From the NCBI GenBank assembly GCA_041484525.1, contig JBGPHT010000074.1:1-35778 (forward strand): a DNA stretch of 35,778 nucleotides, given 5' to 3'. The notes under the pieces were generated by a model. The model searched no databases. It was not told the origin of the DNA and worked only from the letters and a program-made list of their open reading frames with translations. The number at the start of each line of letters is the position of its first letter. The first letter of the stretch is position 1. The DNA comes from JBGPHT01 sp041484525 (GTDB taxonomy: Bacteria > Acidobacteriota > Terriglobia > Bryobacterales > Bryobacteraceae). Shown here piece by piece: positions 15,325-25,029 of this stretch. The translations under genes were made by a program, and so were the position numbers.

Positions 15325-16551
15325 TTGCCGCCTGCGCTCGAAACTCTGACGCAGTGGTTGCACGCTTCCCTCGAGGCACGGGGGCTTGCACTGCAGTCAT
15401 GCGTGGAGCGCATTGAGAAAATGGATTCCTCCATTCACGCGTGGGTCCAGGTGCTGCCGCAGCCGCCAACGGGGGCAGGGAGGCTGTCCGGGATCCCCTT
15501 CGGAGCCAAGGACATCATCGAGACCGAGGGCTTGGTGACGGAATACGGCTCGCCTATCTATCGAGGACGAATCGGCAGTGAGGACGCCGCCATCGTTCGC
15601 GAGTTGCGCCGCCGCGGAGCCATACTGCTGGGCAAGACGCAGTCCACCGCCTTCGCCTATCGGACGCCCGCCGCGACACGCAACCCGCGGCATTTGGAGC
15701 ACACGCCGGGCGGAAGCTCGAGCGGGTCGGCGGCGGCCATCGCGGCGGGGATGGCGCCGTTCGCTCTCGGAACCCAGACCCAGGGGTCGGTGCTGCGGCC
15801 GGCTTCTTATTGCGGCGTTACCGGATTCAAGCCCAGCTTCGACCTTCTCCCCATGGAGGGTGTGCTCCCGCTCGCGACGAGCCTGGACACGCTCGGATTC
15901 TTCACCCATACGCCAGCCGGCATGCTCGCGCTCTGGGAATCGTTGGGACACTTCGCGGATCGGACGGAGGATTTCGCGCTGGGCGCGCCCGACCCGTTGC
16001 CCATGGTCGAGCCCGCCATGGCGGCGGCTTTTCAGAATGCGCTCTCAATATTGCGAACCGCGGGCCGGTCCATCCAGTCAATCGACATCGCTCCGATGCT
16101 GGCCAGACTCTCCGACGCCAGCACGACCGTGATGTTCTACGAAGGCGCCCGATTCCACCAGCAGCGCTTTAACCAGTACGGCGACCGGCTGGCAGAGCTC
16201 GCGGTCCTGGTTCGCGAGGGCCTGGAGATCTCTGTCGAGCGGTACGACGAGGCCAGGCGGTATATAGCGGAGTGCAAGACCCGAATAGATGAAATGTACA
16301 AAGCGACGCCCGTCATCCTAGTGCCAGCCGCCACGGGGCCTGCGCCCTTGGGCCTGGCATGGACCGGAGATGCCAGCATGAACGCGCCGTGGACCGCTCT
16401 GGGAACGCCCGCCATCTCGATTCCCATGCGGGTTCCGGGCGGGTTGCCGCTGGGGCTCCAACTCACCGGAGAGCACGGCCAGGATGCGAGGGTGATCCGC
16501 ACTGCGGTGCGGCTGCAGGAAATGCTCGACGGCGGAACGGGAAGAGCCTAG
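15325..16551 (+). CDS. Amidase-signature enzyme, malonamidase E2-like
   Basis: 408 residues from TTG 15325, immediately after the preceding stop. The Ser-cisSer-Lys triad is intact: K62 in PFGAKDII, S131 in the GGSSSGSAAA glycine/serine signature and S155 in GTQTQGSVLRPASYCG. As I recall, malonamidase E2 uses Lys62, Ser131 and Ser155, so both spacing and numbering agree, and the length is similar. The reaction is hydrolysis of a small amide to acid and ammonia. No signal peptide, so cytoplasmic. The start is supported by the full N-terminus, though TTG without an obvious Shine-Dalgarno is weak; it may be translated by coupling to the broken gene before it. Confidence 0.9.
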   Translation: MPPALETLTQWLHASLEARGLALQSCVERIEKMDSSIHAWVQVLPQPPTGAGRLSGIPFGAKDIIETEGLVTEYGSPIYRGRIGSEDAAIVRELRRRGAILLGKTQSTAFAYRTPAATRNPRHLEHTPGGSSSGSAAAIAAGMAPFALGTQTQGSVLRPASYCGVTGFKPSFDLLPMEGVLPLATSLDTLGFFTHTPAGMLALWESLGHFADRTEDFALGAPDPLPMVEPAMAAAFQNALSILRTAGRSIQSIDIAPMLARLSDASTTVMFYEGARFHQQRFNQYGDRLAELAVLVREGLEISVERYDEARRYIAECKTRIDEMYKATPVILVPAATGPAPLGLAWTGDASMNAPWTALGTPAISIPMRVPGGLPLGLQLTGEHGQDARVIRTAVRLQEMLDGGTGRA

Positions 16552-16586
16552 CAGGGGTCTGATATGCTAATCCAGTCCGGACGCCC

Positions 16587-18511
16587 ATGAGAACCCACGA
16601 GGAAATGTATCGCCGGATTGTCGAGGCTGTTCCCGAAGGCATCTGGATTGTCGACACTCAACGGCAAACCGTCTTCAGCAATGCGCGTATGGCTGAAATC
16701 CTGGGGGCGGATATCGAATCCATGCCCGGACGATCGTGCTTCTCGTGCGTGTTCCCGGACGAGCTAGCCGACGCGCAGCGTCATTTTGAGCGGAATATGG
16801 CGGGCGATCGCTATCCCTTCGACTTTCGTCTGTGCCGCACCGATGGGTCGCCAATATGAGTCAGCATTTCATGCATGCCGATGCACGATGATGCCGGCGC
16901 GACTACCGGGCTCCTGGGTTTGTTCACGGACGTCAGCGAGCGCAAGCGGGCTGAGGCCGCCCTGCGCGACAGCGAAGATCTCTTCCGGAACATGGCCGAT
17001 ACGGCGCCGGTAATGATCTGGGTTGCCGGTCCCGACAAGCTCTGCACCTTTTTCAACCAGGGCTGGCTGAATTTTACCGGCCGCACGATGCAGCAGGAAC
17101 TGGGCAGCGGTTGGGCGGAAGGCGTGCATCCCGAGGATCGAGACCGCTGTCTTGAGATCTACTCTTCCTCCTTCGATATGCGCCGCAGTTGTCAGATGGA
17201 GTACCGGCTGCGGGCGGCGAATGGAGAGTACCGATGGGTGATCGACAACGGAATTCCGCGATTCGGTCCCGGCGGCGATTTCGCCGGCTTCATCGGTTCC
17301 TGCGTCGATGTCACGGAAGTCAAGCGCATGCAAGAGCTGGCGCTGGCCAGGCAGAAACTGGAGAGCGTCGGCGTGTTAGCCGACGGCATCGCGCACGACT
17401 TCAACAACCTGCTGGGCAGTATCCTGGCGAATTCGGAGCTCGCCATGGCGGAACTTCCTGACGGCTCCCCGGCGCGTGAGGAGGTGGAAGCAATCAAAGC
17501 CGTCGCGATTCGCGCGTCCGAGGTCGTGCGCGAGTTGATGGCCTATGCGGGACAGGAGAATACGGTATTCGAGCCGGTGGATGTTTCCCGGCTGGCCGGC
17601 GAGATGCTTCAGCTTCTGAAGGTCTCGATTTCAAAACGCGCCATCTTGAAGGCCGATCTTCCCGAGGGACTGCCGGCCGTTCCGGCCAACGCGCGCAGAT
17701 CCGGCAGGTCGCCATGAACCTGATCACGAATGCTTCGGAGGCGCTCGGAGACCGGGAAGGAACCATCTCCGTAAGCGTCGCGCACGTGCGGCCGGGCAAG
17801 GCATCCTTGGCGGGCGCCGCGGCCAATCTTCTCGAGGGCGATTACCTCAAGCTGGAGGTCAGCGATACCGGCTGCGGCATGACGGAGAAGATCCGATCGA
17901 AAATCTTCGATCCGTTCTTCACGACGAAATTCACCGGCCGCGGCCTGGGGCTGGCGGCTGTTCAAGGAATCATTCGCGGCCACGGCGGCACGATCGACAT
18001 CGTGAGCACGTCCGGACAAGGCTCCCGATTCGAGATTCTGCTGCCGTGCACGAGCCAGCCGGCGCGGGACACGCGCGACGCCGCGGTGACGGCATCATCG
18101 GATGGAGCGGGCAACGTCGCAGCCACCATCCTGGTGATCGAGGACGAGGACCCGCTTCGCCTGGCCGTCTCGAAGATGCTGCGGAAGGAGGGCTTTTCCA
18201 CGATCGAGGCCGCCGACGGCAGCAACGGGGTGGATCTCTTTCGGGCCAGCGCACTCGATATCGACGTGGTCCTGCTGGATGTGACGCTGCCTGGATTGTC
18301 CGGCCGGGAGGTGTTGAGCGAAGTGCGGCGGATTCCGCCCGATGTCAAAGTGATTCTTACGACTGCGTACAGCCAGGACAGCACGCTGGCGGCGGTCGGC
18401 GGGCAGGAACCCTGGCTCTATATCCGAAAGCCGTATCAACTCAGCCAACTGGCGGACCTGCTGCGAAACGCCTGCCCGCGCCAACAGGCGAGCGGTCGCG
18501 CGGCAAATTGA
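16587..18511 (+). pseudogene. Broken PAS hybrid histidine kinase
   Basis: A kinase split by two lesions. From ATG 16587 a PAS domain reads to an in-frame TGA at 16857-16859. The same frame continues with VSIS and CMPMHDDAG, a normal PAS ending, so the TGA replaces a codon, probably TGG (Trp). A second PAS (MIWVAGPDKLCTF, FTGRTMQQELG) and the phospho-acceptor helix GIAHDFNNLLGS follow. The frame then breaks near 17691-17697 by one lost base: VPANA jumps to QIRQVAMNLITNASEALG. The remainder gives the ATPase N, G1 (DTGCGM) and G2 (GRGLGLA) boxes and a receiver with LLDVTLPG. With both repaired it is 642 codons. It is closely similar to the intact kinase at 25348-28566, lacking only its sensor half. 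Confidence 0.85.
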
Positions 18512-18579
18512 CTCCCTGCTGAGTTTCAGGTGCGCCGGCCAGCAGCCTGCGGGCGCGGTTTCTGTGTCAGTCTGGAAAG

Positions 18580-19539
18580 ATGGCCAGAAACTTCAAGGAT
18601 CTTTCGGAGCGCGAAATTCTTGCGCTTGCCATCGCTCTCGAAGAGGAGGATGGCAGGATCTATGGAGATTTTGTGGACGGGCTGCGCGAGACGTACCCGG
18701 CGTCGGCGGCGATTTTCGAAGAGATGCAGGTGGAGGAATCCGGGCACCGCGCCAGCCTGCTGGAGTTATATCGCTCGAAGTTTGGCGAGCATATTCCGCA
18801 CATCCGCCGCCAGGACGTGAAAGGCTTCGTCCAGCGCCGGCCGGTGTGGCGCACCCGGCCGCTGGGCTTGCACGTGGTTCGCAAGCAGGCCGAGCTAATG
18901 GAACTGGAGGCGCGGCATTTTTACGAGCGTGCGATCCCGCAAGTGAACGACGTCTCGGTCCGCAAGCTGCTGGGCGACCTGGCGCAGGCCGAGAGCAAGC
19001 ACTCGGCGATGGCGGGATCGCTCGAGTCCACGCTGATCACGCCCCAGGTGAGGGAGACGGAAGACGCGGCGCAGCGGCGGCTGTTCCTTCTGCAGATCGT
19101 GCAGCCCGGACTGGCGGGACTGATGGATGGATCGGTCTCGACGCTGGCGCCGGTGTTCGCGGCCGCCTTCGCCACCAAGAACAGTTGGGACGCATTCCTG
19201 GTGGGGATGGCGGCGTCGGTGGGCGCGGGGATTTCGATGGGCTTTGCGGAAGCGCTCTCGGACGACGGCACGCTCACCGGCCGCGGCCATCCCTGGATCC
19301 GCGGCCTGGTCTGCGGCGTGATGACGACGGCGGGCGGTATCGGCCATACGTTGCCCTTTCTCATTCACGATTTTCACTTGGCGACAATAGTGGCGATCGC
19401 GGTGGTGGTGGTGGAACTCTTCGTCATCAGCCTGATCCGGAACAAATTCATGGACACGCCGTTCGTATCGGCGGCGCTGCAAGTGATGCTGGGCGGCGCG
19501 CTGGTGTTCGCGGCGGGGATCCTGATCGGCAGTTCGTGA
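18580..19539 (+). CDS. mbfA: Membrane-bound ferritin-like iron exporter, MbfA type
   Basis: 319 residues. Residues 1-165 form a rubrerythrin/ferritin-like four-helix domain with di-iron carboxylates and histidines in EEEDGRIYGDF, QVEESGHR, ELEARHFYER and AESKHSAM. Residues about 175-315 are a VIT1/CCC1-type membrane domain with five likely helices, including LAGLMDGSVSTLAPVFAAAF and MAASVGAGISMGFAEAL. This fusion is the MbfA architecture (erythrin-vacuolar iron transport family), in which the cytosolic ferritin-like part feeds iron to an inner-membrane exporter and protects against iron and peroxide. The start at ATG 18580 has only a weak GGAAAG upstream. I see no clear iron-responsive operator. 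The nitroreductase starts seven bases after it and is likely cotranscribed. Confidence 0.86.
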   Translation: MARNFKDLSEREILALAIALEEEDGRIYGDFVDGLRETYPASAAIFEEMQVEESGHRASLLELYRSKFGEHIPHIRRQDVKGFVQRRPVWRTRPLGLHVVRKQAELMELEARHFYERAIPQVNDVSVRKLLGDLAQAESKHSAMAGSLESTLITPQVRETEDAAQRRLFLLQIVQPGLAGLMDGSVSTLAPVFAAAFATKNSWDAFLVGMAASVGAGISMGFAEALSDDGTLTGRGHPWIRGLVCGVMTTAGGIGHTLPFLIHDFHLATIVAIAVVVVELFVISLIRNKFMDTPFVSAALQVMLGGALVFAAGILIGSS

Positions 19540-19546
19540 GGCGAGC

Positions 19547-20140
19547 ATGATTGCTGGCAGCGAAAAGCGGCATCCCGATTATCCGGTGGACCGGCTGTTC
19601 GTGGACCGCTGGTCGCCGCGCGCCATGTCGGGCGAGGCGATCGCAGAAGAAGACCTGATGGTATTATTCGAGGCAGCGCGCTGGGCGCCGTCTTCCGGCA
19701 ACTACCAGCCGTGGCTGATCCTCTACGCGCGCCGTGACACGGAACACTGGCCGCTGTTCCTGGGCCTGCTGGTGGAAGGCAATCGCGCGTGGGCGGGGCG
19801 CGCCGCGGCCCTGCTGGTGTTTGTTTCGAAGACGACACTCGACCGCGACGGGTCGCCCAACCGGACGCACTCCTTCGACACCGGCGCCGCCTGGGAGAAT
19901 CTGGCGCTGCAGGGTTGGTTGAAACGGTACGTGGTGCATGGGATGGCCGGACTCGATTACGAGCGCGCGCGGATAGAGTTGGAGATTCCCGAAGATTTTC
20001 AGATCGAGATGATGGCGGCGGTAGGGAGGCCCGGAGCGGTGGAGCAGCTTTCCGAACGCCATCGGGAGCGGGAGTCGCCGAGCGGCCGTCGTAAGGTGAC
20101 CGAGTCGGTGCGGGAAGGGAGGTTCGGGCAGCCGCGGTAG
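19547..20140 (+). CDS. Nitroreductase-family flavoprotein
   Basis: 197 residues with nitroreductase-fold motifs: FVDRWSPRAMSGEAI at the N-terminus (the FMN phosphate-binding RxS region), FEAARWAPSSGNYQPW, AAALLVFV and SFDTGAAWENLALQGW. These proteins bind FMN and use NAD(P)H to reduce nitro groups or quinones; the natural substrate is not evident. A short, basic, probably disordered C-terminus (RERESPSGRRK) ends it. Seven bases separate its ATG from the MbfA stop, with a GGCGAG just upstream, so the two probably form an operon, perhaps linked by redox stress (inference). Confidence 0.87.
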   Translation: MIAGSEKRHPDYPVDRLFVDRWSPRAMSGEAIAEEDLMVLFEAARWAPSSGNYQPWLILYARRDTEHWPLFLGLLVEGNRAWAGRAAALLVFVSKTTLDRDGSPNRTHSFDTGAAWENLALQGWLKRYVVHGMAGLDYERARIELEIPEDFQIEMMAAVGRPGAVEQLSERHRERESPSGRRKVTESVREGRFGQPR

Positions 20141-20271
20141 GCGCATTTGCACTACACGTAGTCCCAGGATCGGACAGCGTAGGAAACCTGCGGTCCGCAC
20201 CGTCAATCAGTTACCCAGGATTCTTCGCGGCCTCTGGTGTGCACTCCATCTGGGTCACCGTTGGAGTGTCT

Positions 20272-22632
20272 ATGGGCGACTTTCGCTACGCCATCCGATC
20301 GCTTCTCAAGAATCCGCTCACCACCGGCGTCGCGGTGCTGTCGCTGGCGCTGGGCATCGGCGCCAACACGGCGCTGTTCACCGTGGCCAACGCCATCGTC
20401 TTCAAACCGCTGCCGGCGCGCGATCCGGGAAGTCTCGTCAATGTCTATACCAGTTACCCGGAGGGCGCGCGCTACGGCACCACCTCCTGGCCGGAGTATG
20501 TCGATTACCGTGCGCGCAACCAGGTATTCGACGGCCTGATCGCGTGGAGCAGCGAGCCGGTCCATCTGGGCGTGGACGGCACGGTCGAGCGCGTGCTCGG
20601 CAACATGGTCTCACCCAACTTTTTCTCCGTGACGGGCGTGGAACCGGCGCCCGGCCGAGGCTTTCGTGAAGCAGAGGAGCACGAGCGCGTAGCCGTGATC
20701 GGCCACGCTTTGTGGCAGACGAAGTTTCAGGGCAGTCCCGCGGTCATTGGCCGCCAGGTGCAGATCAACGACCAGACCTTCACCGTGATCGGCGTGGCGC
20801 CGCGCGGATTCTGGGGGCTGGGGCCGGAAGGCGCCAGCATCTGGTTTCCTCCTTCCGGGCACGGCACGGAGCTTCTGCAGTGCCGCGAATGCAACTCGCT
20901 CGAAATGACCGGGCGGCTCAAGCCGGGCGTAAGCCGCGGGCGCGCGGAGGCCGAGATGCGCGTACTCGCCGGCGACATCGAGCGCGACAGCCACAAGGGC
21001 GCGACCATCACGATCGCGCCGGGCAGCATCGTCAGCCCGCGCGACACCACGCAGATCGCGATGATCTTCTCGTTCGTATTCGCCGCGCTCGGCCTGGTGC
21101 TGATGATTGCGTGCGCCAATGTGGCCAGCCTGCTGCTGGCGCGGGCCACTGCGCGCCGGCGCGAGATCGGTGTGCGCGTGGCGCTGGGCGCAGGCCGCGG
21201 CCGCCTGATACGCCAAATGCTCTCGGAAAGCTTCGTTCTGGCGCTCGCCGCCGGAGCCGGCGGGCTGTTCTTTTCGCTGTGGACCGCCGACCTGATGCAC
21301 CTGGTGCAGCCTCCCGGCGACAATCCGTTCGCCCCCAATCTCACGCCCGATCTTCGGGTGTTCGCTTTCGTGCTGGCACTCTCGCTGGTTACGGCGATCG
21401 GGTTCGGACTCCTTCCGGCGCTGCAGGCATCCAAGCCGAACGTGATGGCCTCTCTCAAAGCGGCGGGCCCGGGCGCAGCACGCTCCCGCCTGCGCACCGC
21501 CCTCATCGCCGGACAGATTGCGCTCACCATGATGCTGCTGGTCTCGGCCGGATTGCTGCTGCGGGGCTTCCATCGCGCGCTCACGCTGGACCCCGGATTC
21601 GCCACCGATCGGGTGCTCGTGGTGCCGCTCGATCTCGAACTTTCCGGCTACGATGCGGTCCGCGCTTCGGCCTTCTTCCGTCATCTCGAACAGTCTCTCG
21701 ACGGCGCACCCGGAGTGCGTACCGCCAGCCTGGCCCGGAGGGTCCCCGTCGGCGGGAGTCTCAAGAACGTCGGGATTACGCGCAACGCCGGCGAGCCGTA
21801 CCGCATGGTGGGCGTCAACACTGTCACCCCGGGCTACTTCCGAGCGCTGTCCATTCCGCTGGTTGCGGGCCGCGAGTTCAATGCGCGTGACGACGCTTCG
21901 GCGCCCGCCGTCGCCCTGATCAACGAGACCATGGCGCTGCGATTCTTTCCCGGTGAAGATCCGCTGGGCAAGAGCATTCAAATCGACAACAAGAAGATCG
22001 AAGTGGACGGGGTGGTGAAGGACACGCGCTATCGGCGCCTCGGCGAGGCGGCGCTGCCGCACTTCTACCGTCCGCTCGCGCAAGAGCCGGAAGCGCGGAT
22101 GACGCTCCTCGTCGAGACGGCCGGCGCGCCTTCCGCCGTGCTTCCGATCGTGCGGCGTGAAGTGCAGGCGCTCGATGGGAAGCTCCCTGTTCTCGGCGCC
22201 ACCACGCTGGCGGAACAAGTGCGGCTCTCTTTGTGGGATTCGCGTCTCGGCGCCACACTGGCCGCGGCGTTCGGCGCGGTCGCGCTCATCCTGGCGGCCA
22301 TCGGGCTCTATGGCGTGGTGTGGTACACGGTGAGCCACCGCACGCGGGAAATCGGCATTCGGATGGCGCTCGGCGCGGGCCGAATCGATGTGCTGCGCAT
22401 GGTGCTGGGCGAAGGACTCAGGCGAGTGGCGATTGGGCTTGCCCTGGGTGCGGGCGCCTCCGCCATCGCGGGGAAGCTGCTACAGAAATTTCTGTACGGC
22501 GTGAGTCCCGCCGACCCGGTCGCCTGGATCGGCGTGGCCGTGCTGCTGGCCGCGGTGGGGCTGGCGGCAAGCTGGCTGCCTGCCCGGCGCGCTTCCCGCG
22601 TCGATCCAATGGCAGCTTTGCGCTACGAATAA
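20272..22632 (+). CDS. Orphan MacB/FtsX-like permease (acidobacterial duplicated orphan permease type)
   Basis: 787 residues from ATG 20272, which has GGAG six bases upstream; an upstream in-frame ATG at 20239 is less likely because the family starts with MGDFRYAIRSLLKNP. The architecture is duplicated: a first membrane helix (VAVLSLALGIGANTALFTVANAI), a periplasmic core domain, an FtsX domain with three helices ending near residue 410, then a second core and a second FtsX domain ending in WLPARRASRVDPMAALRYE. Each FtsX half contains the EIGVRVALGAGR / EIGIRMALGAGR signature. No ATPase gene is adjacent, as is usual for this group, which is greatly expanded in Acidobacteriota. The transported substrate is unknown. 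Confidence 0.92.
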   Translation: MGDFRYAIRSLLKNPLTTGVAVLSLALGIGANTALFTVANAIVFKPLPARDPGSLVNVYTSYPEGARYGTTSWPEYVDYRARNQVFDGLIAWSSEPVHLGVDGTVERVLGNMVSPNFFSVTGVEPAPGRGFREAEEHERVAVIGHALWQTKFQGSPAVIGRQVQINDQTFTVIGVAPRGFWGLGPEGASIWFPPSGHGTELLQCRECNSLEMTGRLKPGVSRGRAEAEMRVLAGDIERDSHKGATITIAPGSIVSPRDTTQIAMIFSFVFAALGLVLMIACANVASLLLARATARRREIGVRVALGAGRGRLIRQMLSESFVLALAAGAGGLFFSLWTADLMHLVQPPGDNPFAPNLTPDLRVFAFVLALSLVTAIGFGLLPALQASKPNVMASLKAAGPGAARSRLRTALIAGQIALTMMLLVSAGLLLRGFHRALTLDPGFATDRVLVVPLDLELSGYDAVRASAFFRHLEQSLDGAPGVRTASLARRVPVGGSLKNVGITRNAGEPYRMVGVNTVTPGYFRALSIPLVAGREFNARDDASAPAVALINETMALRFFPGEDPLGKSIQIDNKKIEVDGVVKDTRYRRLGEAALPHFYRPLAQEPEARMTLLVETAGAPSAVLPIVRREVQALDGKLPVLGATTLAEQVRLSLWDSRLGATLAAAFGAVALILAAIGLYGVVWYTVSHRTREIGIRMALGAGRIDVLRMVLGEGLRRVAIGLALGAGASAIAGKLLQKFLYGVSPADPVAWIGVAVLLAAVGLAASWLPARRASRVDPMAALRYE

Positions 22633-22683
22633 CTGGTTTTGGCTATTGATTCCCCGTAGCGCACCACGGATAATAAGTTCTTA

Positions 22684-23226
22684 ATGGCGATTGATGGCGT
22701 GAAGCTGATCGATCTCTGCGCGCACGGGGATGACCGCGGGTCTTTGACCGAGATCTACCGGGAGCAATGGTTCGGCGAGCGAGCTGTGCAGTTGAACTAT
22801 GTTCGATCGGCAGCGGGAGTGCTTCGCGGCGTGCATGGCCACTTCCGCCATCAGGACTACCTGGTGCTCCTGGCTGGTTCGGCATCTGTCGGGCTAAAGG
22901 ACATGAGGCCGGACTCGCTGACCTTGGGCGAAGCTACGCTGATCGAGCTGCGGGCGGACCGTCTGCAGACCCTGAGCATACCCAACGGCGTGGCCCACGG
23001 TTTCTACTTTTACGAGCCATCGACCCTGGTTTACGCCGTCACTCATTACTGGGATCACGACGACGAGCTAGGCTGCCGCTGGGATGATCCCGGGCTCGGT
23101 ATCACGTGGCCGTGCGCTTCGGCGCGGATCTCGCCGAGAGATGCAGCTTTGCCGGGGTACCCGGTGTTCGCCGCGCAATTGCAGGAGCGACTGGCCGGCA
23201 AGCTCACCATGAGCGCGAAAGCGTAG
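22684..23226 (+). CDS. dTDP-4-dehydrorhamnose 3,5-epimerase-family protein (RmlC-like)
   Basis: 180 residues with the RmlC cupin pattern: DDRGSLTEIYRE at the start, the catalytic-His motif LRGVH51GHF, IPNGVAHGFYF, and the C-terminal HYWDHDDELGCRWDDPGLGI segment. Such enzymes epimerise C3/C5 of nucleotide-linked 4-keto sugars. Classical RmlC has RGLHYQ; here the residues after His are GHF, which suggests a different substrate. No rmlA, rmlB or rmlD is nearby. The start has no Shine-Dalgarno, but GATAAT (22669-22674) ends nine bases before the ATG. A 7-base inverted repeat (22621-22627 with 22655-22661) lies between the permease stop and this gene. It is convergent with the next gene, one base apart. 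Confidence 0.85.
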   Translation: MAIDGVKLIDLCAHGDDRGSLTEIYREQWFGERAVQLNYVRSAAGVLRGVHGHFRHQDYLVLLAGSASVGLKDMRPDSLTLGEATLIELRADRLQTLSIPNGVAHGFYFYEPSTLVYAVTHYWDHDDELGCRWDDPGLGITWPCASARISPRDAALPGYPVFAAQLQERLAGKLTMSAKA

Positions 23227-23227
23227 A

Positions 23228-24133
23228 TCAGCCGGCCCCGGCGAGATCGCGCAGTTGCTGGATCCGCTCCACGATCAGCGCGCCTTCTTCGACGCTGCTG
23301 CGCGGCGCCGGTCCGCCCTTCAGGTGCTGCAAGAACGCGTCCAACTCGCGCCGCAGCGGCAGCTCCGCCGGGACACTCCGCTTCTCGATGCCGCTCGCAT
23401 CGGCGCCCGTCCCGATTCCACGCGCGATTTGAATATGGTCCGCCCACCCGTCGTCCAGCCAGGCCACTCCCTCCTGGCAGTGCAGCCGGAATTCGCGGCG
23501 CTTCACCGGACTGCGCGCGGATATCTCGACCGTGATCCAGGGATGCGGTCCCAACGTTCCGATCAGCGTGACGATTTTTCCATCCAGCCGTTCGGCAAAT
23601 GCATGGGTCGCGGGCGGCACCGAACCAAATATTTCGAGGACGATGCTGAGCGAGTGCGGCAGCAGAATCCAGGACGCGTCGACGTCGCGATGCTGCAAGC
23701 CCCATCCCACGTGGCGCAGATGCATGCCGAGCGGCGTACCCAGCTCGCCGGTCTGCCGGATTCGCCGCAACTCCTCGATGCCGGGGTGGTAGCGCCACTT
23801 GTCCATCACGAACAGCCGTCCCTTCGCGCGCGCTGCGAGAGTGCGTGCATGGCCGGCATCGGCAGTCAAGGCCTTCTCGACGAATATGGGAACCTGTCTT
23901 GCGAGGGCGTGTTCCATCACGGTGAAGTGCGTCGTGGTAGTTGTCGCGATTACGATCCCGTCGCTGGCCGGGAGTTCGTCGAGAGACGTGGCGATCTCGG
24001 CGGCGCCGGCGCTGCGCGCATGATCCCTGGCAGCGGGGTCGGGATCGGCAACCGCAACTTCCGCCCCCAGGGCAAGTAGATCCCGCAGGATGTTGCGACC
24101 CCATCGGCCGCATCCGGCTAGTGAAATTCGCAT
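23228..24133 (-). CDS. Cytoplasmic Gfo/Idh/MocA family oxidoreductase
   Basis: 301 residues, shorter than the exported Gfo/Idh protein and without a Tat signal. It begins directly with the Rossmann strand and LAGCGRWGRNIL (G7-x-G9-x-x-G12). The next family motifs are IATTTTTHF and FVEKALTAD, holding the catalytic-type lysine, with Ala replacing the usual Pro. The substrate domain is compact. Given its place beside the RmlC-like epimerase and other sugar enzymes, it may reduce or oxidise a nucleotide-linked sugar, but this is inference. Upstream (24134-24266) there is no gene I recognise before the low-GC hypothetical. Confidence 0.88.
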   Translation of the reverse strand: MRISLAGCGRWGRNILRDLLALGAEVAVADPDPAARDHARSAGAAEIATSLDELPASDGIVIATTTTTHFTVMEHALARQVPIFVEKALTADAGHARTLAARAKGRLFVMDKWRYHPGIEELRRIRQTGELGTPLGMHLRHVGWGLQHRDVDASWILLPHSLSIVLEIFGSVPPATHAFAERLDGKIVTLIGTLGPHPWITVEISARSPVKRREFRLHCQEGVAWLDDGWADHIQIARGIGTGADASGIEKRSVPAELPLRRELDAFLQHLKGGPAPRSSVEEGALIVERIQQLRDLAGAG

Positions 24134-24266
24134 GATGCTTCAGATTCGGAGCGGCGCTGCTTGATTTGCTCCGTAATAGACCGCCCCGGGATTGTGCGGC
24201 GAAACCTCATTGGGTAGACGTGCTCGAAACGGTAGCGATTCGGCGCCGCCGGTATGACGATCGCAA

Positions 24267-24917
24267 CTATTTTATACGAACAATTTTCTGGACGAGATCC
24301 TTTTCGTAAAATGTGAAGTACAGTTCCCAACTTCCGACTCGATGTGTCTTCAAATCTCGTGCTTCCCAACTTACAGCAAACAGGACAACGCCACCATTGG
24401 CAGTAAAAACCGCTGGTATATCCCGAAGTTTCCTCACCGTGATTTCGTCGATATGCTTCAGCTTAATGCCTTGTTCTGCAAGTACAAGGGAACAGTCTTC
24501 GATGACTTCTGTGTAGAGACTGAGGAAGGTGTGCCATTTGACATCATCAATCACAAGAGCGTTTGGCAAATCATATTCCTTAAGAAACCCGGTCAAGTCC
24601 TCCCTGAATCGCTTCATATCCATTGTCTCCGCAATTTCAGTTTTTGTGGGTTCTGGGATAAGGTCAGGATCTTGATACTTCAAAGCAATTGGATGTGCAT
24701 TATCAAATCGGGCTAGAATCCGTTGTGCGCCCTGCTGGTTCATGCGAATATGTAGCGCCCAACAGCAATAGAAGTTCAAGGCGAAGTACTTTTTCTTCTG
24801 ATGTTTCAGTTCAAGCAGCTTCCGAACTTCCGCTAAGGTATAGACCACCTCCCGTTCCGTCGTGTAGTTTCGCGTCAGTTCATTTGTAAGCTTCTCTTCG
24901 ATTTTGTCTTGACCCAT
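24267..24917 (-). CDS. Hypothetical protein with foreign base composition
   Basis: 216 residues from ATG 24917, preceded by AGGTG. I do not recognise the family. It is clearly lower in GC than its neighbours by eye (about mid-40s percent against more than 60) and uses many A/T-ending codons, which suggests recent transfer. The sequence is Lys-, Glu- and Asp-rich with no signal peptide or membrane helix. A helical N-terminal part (EEKLTNELTRNYTTEREVVY, LAEVRKLLEL) is followed by a mixed region with IDDVKWHTFLSLYTEVIEDC and a likely beta-hairpin end (VVLFAVSWEARD, GSWELYFTFYEKD). It sits 112 bases downstream of an orphan antitoxin gene on the same strand and could be part of a small defence or stress module, but nothing in it proves that. 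Confidence 0.7.
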   Translation of the reverse strand: MGQDKIEEKLTNELTRNYTTEREVVYTLAEVRKLLELKHQKKKYFALNFYCCWALHIRMNQQGAQRILARFDNAHPIALKYQDPDLIPEPTKTEIAETMDMKRFREDLTGFLKEYDLPNALVIDDVKWHTFLSLYTEVIEDCSLVLAEQGIKLKHIDEITVRKLRDIPAVFTANGGVVLFAVSWEARDLKTHRVGSWELYFTFYEKDLVQKIVRIK

Positions 24918-25029
24918 TCATTCACCTGGACAGCAATGATAACCCATTGCACACAAATCATCAGTCTGCAAATGAACGTATCTCTTCGAAGCTTGGCCGG
25001 GTTTGCGACGCAACCACTCGCACTCCGGG

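Noticed and set aside
18530..18560. Hairpin after the broken kinase as intrinsic terminator
   Set aside because: Only a five-base stem (GCGCC/GGCGC) with a weak T-rich tail; likely chance in GC-rich DNA.
20611..22338. Long minus-strand open frame opposite the orphan permease
   Set aside because: Composition (Arg, Gln, His-rich) and lack of any family motif mark it as antisense of the permease.
22621..22661. Seven-base inverted repeat after the permease as a terminator
   Set aside because: The loop is 27 bases, one arm lies in the coding end and no T-run follows.
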